Shown here: positions 1-6,654 of the stretch, piece by piece
Numbering within the stretch: position 1 is the stretch's first letter
Layout: each line of letters opens with the position of its first letter
Assembly: GCA_022592435.1 (NCBI GenBank)
Contig: JABYQS010000911.1
Span: forward strand, 1-11,374
Direction: 5' to 3'
Length of the DNA: 11,374 nt
Origin: Cerioporus squamosus
Taxonomy: Eukaryota > Basidiomycota > Agaricomycetes > Polyporales > Polyporaceae
Made by a program: the position numbers and the translations under genes
Notes under the pieces: model-generated
Seen by the model: the letters and a program-made list of their open reading frames with translations, nothing else
Told to the model about the DNA's origin: nothing
The model's database searches: none

Positions 1-1
1 T

Positions 2-877
2 GCGATCGTCATGCCTGAAGCGGACCTCAACATGGCCATTCCTGCCGTCTTCTTCGGAGCCGTTGGGACCGCTGGAAAGCGCTGCACCTCAAAACGGCGG
101 CTTTACCTGCACTCCTCCATCGTGCAGAAGTTCCTGTCGCGCCTCGAGTCGCTCTACCAATCCGTCCGCCCTGGCGATCCGCTCGACCGCTCGACGCTGC
201 TTGGCCCCCTGCACTCACGCGCGGCTGTGGGTATCTACCACGACGCCGTAGACCATCTATTGAAGACAGGTGCCGAGGTCCTGACTGGGGGCGCACCCTA
301 CAAAGACCTCCCCGCACCGCTCAATGGCGGTAACTTTGTCATGCCGACCATCGCAATCCCGCAGGAAGTGAATGTGAAGGACCCCGTGTGGAGCACAGAA
401 ACGTTCGCCCCCGTGCTCAATGTCGGCGTGTTCGACAAGCTTGAGGAGGCGATCGAGTGGAACAACGGGGTCCCGCAAGGCCTCAGCAGCAGTCTCTGGA
501 CACGGGATATCCGCAACGTCGGGAAGTGGATTGGTCCGGCCGGCTCGGATGCAGGCATCGTGAACGTGAGTATGTCGCAATTGCATGTTGTGCCCGCTAA
601 TGCGTTCTGTTGCTTCAGGTCAACGTTGGTACAAGTGGGGCGGAGATTGGCGCAGCATTTGGTGGTAATAAGGTGTATATCCAAGTTATGGCCCATGCTC
701 GTCATCATGATGTTGACCGTTTTCCAGAGCACCGGCTGGGGTCGTGAGTCGGGCGGAGATGCCTGGAAGCAGTACGTGCGCTGGAGCGCCTGCACCCTCA
801 ACTTCTCGGATGAGGCACCTCTGGCACAGGGTGTGCAGTTCTCTAACACTGCATATCTTGGCACAGGCTCGTCATAG
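2..877 (+). CDS. ALDH7/antiquitin-type aldehyde dehydrogenase, 3' part (5' end outside window)
   Basis: Family role: NAD-dependent oxidation of semialdehydes; ALDH7A1 members act on alpha-aminoadipic semialdehyde in lysine breakdown and on other aldehydes. The substrate here is inferred from family only. Exons are 2-565, 619-672 and 728-877, giving 255 visible residues. Introns 566-618 (GTGAGT..CAG, 53 nt) and 673-727 (GTGTAT..CAG, 55 nt) have to be removed to read the conserved end; reading straight through is possible only because their lengths cancel. Seen: the catalytic Cys in GTAGKRCTS (codon 83-85), the ETFAPVL motif (Glu codon 398-400), GSDAGIVNVNVGTSGAEIG across intron 1, and GWGRESGGDAWKQY near the end. 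These are typical of ALDH7 rather than other ALDH classes. The C terminus runs about 11 residues past the usual LAQGxxF ending. The catalytic Glu and NAD-fold start lie upstream, beyond the edge. Confidence 0.93.
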   Translation, partial: AIVMPEADLNMAIPAVFFGAVGTAGKRCTSKRRLYLHSSIVQKFLSRLESLYQSVRPGDPLDRSTLLGPLHSRAAVGIYHDAVDHLLKTGAEVLTGGAPYKDLPAPLNGGNFVMPTIAIPQEVNVKDPVWSTETFAPVLNVGVFDKLEEAIEWNNGVPQGLSSSLWTRDIRNVGKWIGPAGSDAGIVNVSMSQLHVVPANAFCCFRSTLVQVGRRLAQHLVVIRCISKLWPMLVIMMLTVFQSTGWGRESGGDAWKQYVRWSACTLNFSDEAPLAQGVQFSNTAYLGTGSS

Positions 878-1435
878 GATGGACCTTTCTCTTTCTTTCT
901 CAATCCATTTATTGTCCCGTTAGGGCCGAGCCCCATGTCGGACATAGTACAGACACTATAGTACCAATACGTATGAACGACTCGTCCGCAATGTCTATGA
1001 AAAAGCAGGAAACGAGCCCAAAAAAGGGCTCAGGTGTGCGGGAGCTGGGTGAAGGGGGACAGTAAGTAGCAGCGAAACCAAGTGGGGAGGCTGGAGAGCC
1101 TCAGCTCGCATGCACCGTGACGTCGCCTGCTCCCGACCCTCAAAGGGTAAGGAACGGGTTAATAAACCCGAGGGCATAAGCCATCTTCACTCATAATCAC
1201 TGAACAGGGTACGCAGGTCGGTCCCCCTCCCTGCGTCAGAACTCCCCCGCTCCTAGAGCCTGCAACGCCGCCAATGCATGCTGCTGAGGCTCCCCAAGGG
1301 ATGCATGATAATACAGTCTGCAGCAAAAAGCAAGAATACCGCCAAAAGAAGAAGAAGAACCATACAACGGGCGTACACATGGACCTGCGGGAGGAAGGTG
1401 TGGAGTGTCAGTACACAGCGTAGAAGTAGGCAGCA
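878..1435. other. Intergenic region without a supported gene
   Basis: This stretch holds the 3' flank of the aldehyde dehydrogenase and the outer flank of the LINE remnant. Open frames here are short and show no protein-like composition. An A/T-richer part at about 885-970 could hold the dehydrogenase polyadenylation site, but no clear signal was found. The only structure noted is a perfect 6-bp inverted repeat around six A residues at 1014-1031 and a smaller one (GGGTT..AACCC) near 1156-1169. Part of 1200-1435 may be the 3' untranslated end of the LINE on the minus strand, but no poly-A or simple-repeat tail marks its limit. Confidence 0.6.
1014..1031. repeat. Perfect inverted repeat with A6 centre
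   Basis: GAGCCC (1014-1019), six A (1020-1025) and GGGCTC (1026-1031) form a perfect 6-bp inverted repeat. It lies about 140 bp after the aldehyde dehydrogenase stop. It could fold in a 3' transcript end or be a chance palindrome. Confidence 0.5.
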
Positions 1436-1858
1436 TCAACTCAGCGTGGTCTGCCGCATCCTCGACCGCCGCTCCGAACCACCGCCTTGCCCCGTGTCTG
1501 TCTCCTTCAGCCGCAATGCTCCAAACGTGTTGTGCAGTCGACGAGTCGCATTGATGAACTTGAAGAGCTGATGAATGCCTTCCGCCGTGTTGAGGAGACA
1601 ACGCAATTGCTGACCGTCACGCCCAAGCGGGTGGAGGAAGATCCTCCGGGGCAACGCATACTTCGGGCACTGAAGCACAAAGTGCAGGACCGTCTCCGGG
1701 GCCGCTCCGCAACCGCCGCATATCCTCGACTCCGCCCGCCCAATCTTGTAGAGGTGTGCGTTCAGAGGCGCGTGTCCAGTGCGGAGCTGCACCAGCAGGA
1801 TGGACCTGAGCATAGCTTGTATCATAGTGAGGCAATCTAGGGAAGTTTGCGACTGACG
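1436..1858 (-). mobile_element. LINE (non-LTR) reverse transcriptase remnant, C-terminal zinc-knuckle region only
   Basis: An open frame on the minus strand (stop at 1436-1438) shows the end of a LINE ORF2-type protein. The clearest part is LVQLRTGHAPLNAHLYKIGR, followed by a CxxC-x8-H-x4-C knuckle (Cys codons at about 1718-1720 and 1709-1711) and ETVLHFVLQCPKY, then FKFINATRRL before the end. This order matches the conserved C-terminal region downstream of reverse transcriptase in fungal Tad/jockey-like LINEs. Reverse transcriptase, endonuclease and RNase H domains are absent, so this is a 5'-truncated, dead copy, as target-primed reverse transcription often leaves. The first residues (1858 to about 1815) fit the family less well and may contain an old frameshift. 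The frame stays open into the tRNA gene, but that is chance. The left limit of the element is uncertain. Confidence 0.75.
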
Positions 1859-1871
1859 TAAAAATAGCGTC

Positions 1872-1876
1872 AAAAA
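1872..1876 (-). terminator. RNA polymerase III T5 terminator of the tRNA-Pro gene
   Basis: Five T residues on the minus strand follow the tRNA discriminator base directly. This is the normal pol III stop signal. Confidence 0.85.
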
Positions 1877-1980
1877 GGGCCCAACCGGGAATTGAACCCG
1901 GGACCCCGTGCAATTGAAGTGGCTTCGAACCACCGAGTTGACCACCCGAAGCACGTATCATACTACTAGACCATTGGGCC
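1877..1980 (-). tRNA. tRNA-Pro, anticodon CGG, with a 32-nt intron
   Basis: Read on the minus strand, the 5' end is at 1980 and the discriminator C at 1877. The acceptor stem GGCCCAA/TTGGGCC is perfect. The anticodon stem is CGTGC/GCACG, and the T arm is CCGGG-TTCAATT-CCCGG. The anticodon CGG lies at 1948-1946, followed by G37 as usual in tRNA-Pro. The intron occupies 1944-1913 (32 nt) at the canonical site one base after the anticodon, leaving a 72-nt mature RNA before CCA. A box TGGTCTAGTAG (1973-1963) fits the consensus fully; B box GGTTCAATTCC (1898-1888) differs by one base. The intron carries a GTGG..CCAC hairpin around TTCGAAG. It decodes the proline codon CCG. The gene is transcribed away from IRE1 and towards the LINE remnant. 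Confidence 0.95.
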
Positions 1981-2053
1981 ACGCTACTTCGTAAAGTAAC
2001 ACTTTTGATATGCACGTACAGGCAGACTAGGCACGACTACGCCGCTGCTACTT

Positions 2054-2118
2054 GTGAGTAGTAAGTACACTTCATCTGTTCTGCCCTTTGACTATTCCCT
2101 TGACTTACCTACCCCCAG
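2054..2118 (+). other. Possible intron in the IRE1 5' leader
   Basis: GTGAGT at 2054 and ACCCCCAG ending at 2118 enclose 65 nt, within the size range of introns in this window, with a possible branch site TTGACTTA about 15 nt before the acceptor. No start codon lies between 2118 and 2202. If used, transcription must start within the roughly 70 bp between the tRNA gene and 2054. There is no transcript evidence in the sequence itself. Confidence 0.35.
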
Positions 2119-2201
2119 TCTCTCCTCCTGCTCGTGCTCCTCCGCTGCTCTTCCAGTCGCCGTTACTGCCGCTGTCCTTGTGCCATCCGGCGTTCACTCG
2201 C

Positions 2202-2210
2202 ATGGAATGA
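2202..2210 (+). promoter_or_regulatory. Two-codon upstream ORF overlapping the IRE1 start codon
   Basis: ATGGAATGA contains an upstream ATG (2202), one Glu codon and a TGA stop (2208-2210). The IRE1 ATG is at 2207-2209, so stop and start overlap as ATGA. The upstream ATG has C at -3 and G at +4, so leaky scanning is likely. A ribosome that ends the uORF sits on the main start, which would allow reinitiation. Whether it acts in translation depends on the real transcript start. Confidence 0.4.
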
Positions 2211-5200
2211 AACCGCTCTCGACTCTATCTGCTCTCCTCGTCACTGCTGGAGTATGTCTCGCTGAAGTCCTCTCGCTTAGGTCTGGACCTGGGAAGGATC
2301 TTGCTCCCCATGTCAACGTCGTGCGGGATGGTCGGGCGTATGGAGGGAACGAGGAGCTGGAGCTGCTGGATATCGTTCTTGTTGCCTCCGTGGACGGTAA
2401 GTTGCATGCCCTGAACCGTACGTCGGGAGCGTCGCTCTGGTCCATGGCTTCCTCCGGCAATGCCCCAGCTGCCTTCGGCCCTCTCGTGCGCACAGAGCAT
2501 CCTGACGTCGACCCCGACGTTACCGACGACGACGATTCCAGCCGGGAAATCTATGTCATCGAGCCTCAGTCCGGCGACATCTATGTCATGTCTTCGCCAG
2601 ATAGCCCACTTCAGCGCCTTCCCTTCTCTATGTCGCAGTTGGTCGACATGTCTCCTTTCAGCTTCGCCGGAGATGAGGACAGACGTCTCTTCGTTGGGAA
2701 GAAGGAAAGCTCGTTACTGTTGATTGAGCTGGAGACGGGGAGGATCAAGGCTACGGTGGACCCCACGTGTCCCTGGCAGCCTTTCGAGGACCTGGCCGAG
2801 ACGTCACAAGACATAGACTTGGACGAGCTTGAAGGCTCGAAACCTCCAAAGCCGAAACCAAAGGAGGTCTTCGTAGGACGTACAGGTAATCGCGCCCCTC
2901 CTGTCGATTCGATAGCTTTGAAATGCTGACACCTCGCAGACTACCATCTGGCCATCCATACCCGCCCATTACCGTCCTCTGGAAGCAAACCCCACGTCCA
3001 GAGATTGTCCTTCTCTACATACGGTCCTAATAACCAGGATCATGTCCTCCAATCCCTATACCAGCGCACTGCCGACAATGCCTATATCCAGTCCCTGCCC
3101 ACTGGCAAGATCATCTCGTTCAAGACGGCATCTCCAGAAACGTCCGACTCCTCTCCCAACTCCAATTCGGAACTGATGTGGTATCACGAGTTCTCGAATC
3201 CCATGTACGTGGTCGTCCGGCTCTCGACGTACATTGAACTCACTATGTTGTAGCGTCGCTACTCTCGACGTCCTCCGCTCTCCCAAGCGCGAGAACCCGT
3301 TTGTTCTCGTGCAACCTCAGCCCCGCCTACAAGAGATCCTTCCATCCGTTGACCTTACCTCCGCCGCAAAGCACCAGCGGCTACCCAACCTCGACGCCGC
3401 ATACGTCGGGCTTGTTGAAGAGACTGGCTCACTCTTCGCCATGAGCCCAGACCGCTTCCCCCTCGTTGTCTTCGGCGATTCAAACGAGGACAATGCTCGG
3501 CATTGGCGCTCCATCGACCCCCCTCCAGGTTCCGTCTTCGACCCGACGTATGGCTACGACAAAGACTTCCCAGCCGATGTCGATGGTGTCACGCGGATAG
3601 CCAAAGCGAAGCGGCTCCGTGAGATGTGCAAGAACGGCGCTCTGGATGTGCGCTGTCTCACAGGAGTTCGAAAGCTCGGTTCGGATAGTCAGTCGAGGCT
3701 CAGCCGACTGCTTGATGGTGCGCCCTCAGTCATGCCCCCGCCTCCACCCCCATACTCGAACTCCAACAATGTGGAAATGCGCGAGGAGAGTCGTGTCCCG
3801 GATTCCCATGCGCCGGACGCCGGTAATGCGTCCGTCAGGCCTCCGCCCGCATGGAGCAATGCCTCGGAGACTCCTCGCCTGGAGGACAGGTCATCCACCG
3901 GCCTCTTGGGAATGAGCCCATCCACGCAGGCGTTCTCGGCCTTCGCACTCTGTGCGACTGTGTTACTCCTGTGGATGTCTGTCCGGAAGTTTCTGGCGCC
4001 TGCTATTCCTGCCGCCGCCCAGGTGTCCGTTCCTGCACCGCCCCCAGAAGTCAGCGACGTCACTACGAAGCCTGTGGTGGACCAGTCTGCCCCTGCAGAT
4101 CTCCCGGAGAAGGCAGCTAACGGGCATGCTGAGCCTCTTGCGGAAGAGGCAGAGAGTCCTTCGCCCGAGCCGTCTCCCGCGCTCGCCAAGAAGGTGCTCT
4201 TCGCGCCAGAGGCCCTGGAGTCTGTAGAGGATGCGGCGGATGGTGAGGAAGATGTTGAATCCGCCGACGCGCCCGGGAAGCGCAAGGGTATCCGGAGGAA
4301 GAGAGGCAGGAAGAAGAAGGGCGTTACTATCGCTGTACCTGCGGACGAGGTCGAGGAGGTTGCAGAAGCGACGCCTAGTGTAATTCCCGAGGCTCCCAAG
4401 GATGCTACGCCTACCATCCTTCTCGCTCCTCCGACACCCTCTACACCTGCCGCGCCCACATTAGTGGTATCCGATGCAGTGCTTGGTAGGCCTCTCCGCT
4501 TCCTGCTATCAATTGACTGCGCTAACATGACAATGCAGGTATGGGCTCGCACGGCACGGTCGTATTCAAAGGCTCGCTGCAAGGACGGGCGGTGGCCGTG
4601 AAGCGGATGCTCGCCGACTTCGTCACCCTCGCCTCCAGGGAAGTGAACGTGCTGCAAGAGTCGGACGACCACCCGAACGTCATCCGGTACTACTACCAGG
4701 AGGCCCACGCGAACTTCCTCTACATCGCGCTCGAGCTCTGCCCTGCCTCGCTGGCGGACATCATCGAGCGACCTGACCAATTCCGCGATATCGTCGTCGC
4801 GTTCGAGCCGAAGCGTGCGCTACGCCAGATCACCGCTGGGCTACGCCACCTCCATGCGCTGAAGATCATCCACCGCGACATCAAGCCGCAGAACATCCTC
4901 GTGTCGCATGCCAAGAAGGGCGCGGGGGAGAACGCAGGTCACCGGATGCTCATCTCGGACTTTGGACTGTGCAGGAAGCTCGAGTATGACCAGACGAGTT
5001 TCATGCCCACCGCGCATGGATCGATGGCCGCCGGCACCGTCGGCTGGCGGGCGCCCGAGATTCTGCGGGGCGAAGTCAAGCTGACCGACTCGGGCGACGA
5101 GTCACAGTCGTCAAGAGGAAGCGTGAACGGGTCCACCCCCGCTGGTACCCCAACGGGCAAGCCGACGAAGTTGACCAGATCGGTCGACATCTTCGCTCTT

Positions 5201-5939
5201 GGGTGCTTGTACTACTATGTGTTGACGAACGGGCTCCATCCGTTCGGCGATCGTTTCGAGAGGGACTTCAACATTGTTAAGAACGCGAAGAACTTGGAGG
5301 GTTTGGAACGGTTCGGGGAAGAGGGTGCAGAGGGTGTAGACCTCATTACGAAGATGCTCAGTCCGGAGGCCTACGATAGGTGCGTGGTGATCTGGTTCTG
5401 GCATCCAGGCAAGATTCTGACTAAATGGGCGGCAGACCGGACGCCAGTACATGCTTACTCCACCCATACTTCTGGGACCCCGGCAAGCGACTCACGTTCC
5501 TCCAAGACGCGTCTGACCGGTTCGAGATCATGTGTCGCGACCCGAAGGACGCGAACCTTGTCGCGCTGGAGAAGGGCGCATACGACGTCGTGGGCGCGGA
5601 CTGGCACTCGCGGCTAGACAAGCTGTTCATAGAGAATCTGGGGAAGTTCCGGAAGTACGATGGGAAGTCAGTACAGGATCTCCTTCGTGCATTGCGGAAC
5701 AAGGTGCGTCATATCGGTCCTTCGCCATATAAGACCTAACTGAAGAGTGTCGGCAGAAACACCACTACCAAGACCTCCCCGACAACGTCAAGCGGCTGCT
5801 TGGGTCTATGCCCGAGGGCTTCCTGACGTACTTCACGCGACGCTTCCCCAACCTCTTCCTCCACGTCCACGGCGTCATCTCGCACTCCGCCCTCCGCACC
5901 GAGTCCATGTTCCGCACGTACTACGAGCTCAGCGACTAG
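2207..5939 (+). CDS. IRE1: IRE1, ER stress sensor kinase/endoribonuclease
   Basis: IRE1 is an ER-membrane sensor: its luminal domain detects unfolded proteins, and its cytosolic kinase and RNase then splice the HAC1/XBP1-type mRNA. Exons: 2207-2885, 2940-3204, 3254-4485, 4539-5379, 5436-5703, 5757-5939 (1155 aa); introns are 49-56 nt. The start is the first in-frame ATG and opens a signal peptide (MKPLSTLSALLVTAGVCLAE). The luminal domain runs to about 535 and the membrane segment is about 540-558. A low-complexity linker (about 560-715) has an acidic part and a basic run, 656-671. Kinase: Gly loop LGMGSHGTV (exon 3/4 junction), Lys747, Glu760, HRDIKPQN 837-844, DFG 866-868, APE 897-899, with a Ser/Gly/Thr-rich insert after APE. 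The KEN RNase domain follows, with Tyr1080, Arg1093, Asn1094 and His1098 at the spacing of the yeast active site. No frame break was found. Confidence 0.97.
3882..3990 (+). other. IRE1 membrane-spanning region
   Basis: Within exon 3 the protein changes from a Pro/Ser-rich luminal stem to AFSAFALCATVLLLWMSV followed by RKF, a single hydrophobic segment with basic residues on the cytosolic side (residues about 540-560). This sets the luminal N terminus and cytosolic kinase expected for IRE1. Confidence 0.85.
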
Positions 5940-6654
5940 CGCTGAGCTTTCTTCCCCATGCTGTCTCGCCTTCGGCCCTCTCGCACCTCCCCCGCATCTG
6001 GACGCATCTGTTTCACGCACATCTAGCTTGGTTGTTTATTCGTCATTACTGTTAAGCACTGTATCTGTATCGCATCGCTGTGCTGTCGACCTTGGGGGCA
6101 CCTGCTGAAGCTACCCACTAATATTGCTGTACCTGGTATCGTTGTCGTATGGACTCTGGAATGTACATATCTCGCGATTCGTGTTATAGCGGGAGTCCAC
6201 TTCGTCTTGTCATCTTCCTGTAAGCTTGAGTTTTGCGGGCAGCGGGAGAGACCCAGAGACTTGCCCAGAGAACTGCGGACCATGTAAACCATATATGTGT
6301 GATTCTTGCTTTGATCTGACAATGCACAATCTCAGACTCCAGCTCGGGAGTGGTCATCGGGATACAGTAACTGAACGATGTCAAACTATGTGCTCTCGAA
6401 GAACAGTGAGAAGCAGAGGTAGTGCAATCCAAGGATTCGAGGCCGGTTGGAGGACGATTCGTGGAACCGTCAATTCCTATGCAGTTCGCGTTGGTTCGAC
6501 GGTATCGTAGAGAATCGGCTCCAAGGTCACGACATTCTCTTCACCACCATAGACCCACCGCCCATCCATAGCGAATGCGGTCTCGGGGAGTCGTCGAAAG
6601 CGACGTCAAACTGTGAGCGCCTATAAAGCCTTGTCTTCAGCTACATTCACCACC
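5940..6654. other. Intergenic region between IRE1 and the JIP5-like gene
   Basis: About 715 bp holding the IRE1 3' untranslated region and the promoter of the next gene. Open frames are short and lack protein-like composition, except a 30-codon minus-strand frame at 6477-6569 that reads in a coding-like way and is described as a finding. TATAAAG occurs at 6622-6628, only 27 bp before the next ATG, which is too close for an ordinary TATA box unless the leader is almost absent. Confidence 0.6.

Noticed and set aside
298..945. Minus-strand frame of 215 codons
   Set aside because: Antisense to the aldehyde dehydrogenase exons, whose motifs and splice sites are clear.
1487..1840. Plus-strand frame of 117 codons
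   Set aside because: It is antisense to the recognisable LINE protein and has no protein-like features.
2054..2206. N-terminal extension of IRE1 by 51 residues
   Set aside because: The frame opens at a GTG, not an ATG; the first in-frame ATG is 2207 and begins a clear signal peptide.
3689..4780. 363-codon open frame on the minus strand
   Set aside because: It lies opposite IRE1 exons 3 and 4, is Ser/Ala/Gly-rich and low in complexity, and crosses a well-supported intron of IRE1; it is the antisense shadow of GC-rich coding sequence.
4541..5617. Separate stand-alone protein kinase starting at ATG 4541
   Set aside because: The ATG is an internal Met in the Gly loop; the preceding Gly codon is split by the 4486-4538 intron and joins it to IRE1 exon 3. 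The end past 5379 is intron read-through.
6226..6510. Plus-strand Cys-containing frame (CPENCGPCKPYMCDSC)
   Set aside because: The cysteine spacing caught the eye as a zinc finger or metallothionein, but the frame opens at TTG, has no ATG before the Cys cluster and no wider similarity I can see.
6622..6628. TATA box for the JIP5-like gene
   Set aside because: It lies 27 bp from the ATG, which would leave essentially no leader; probably chance.
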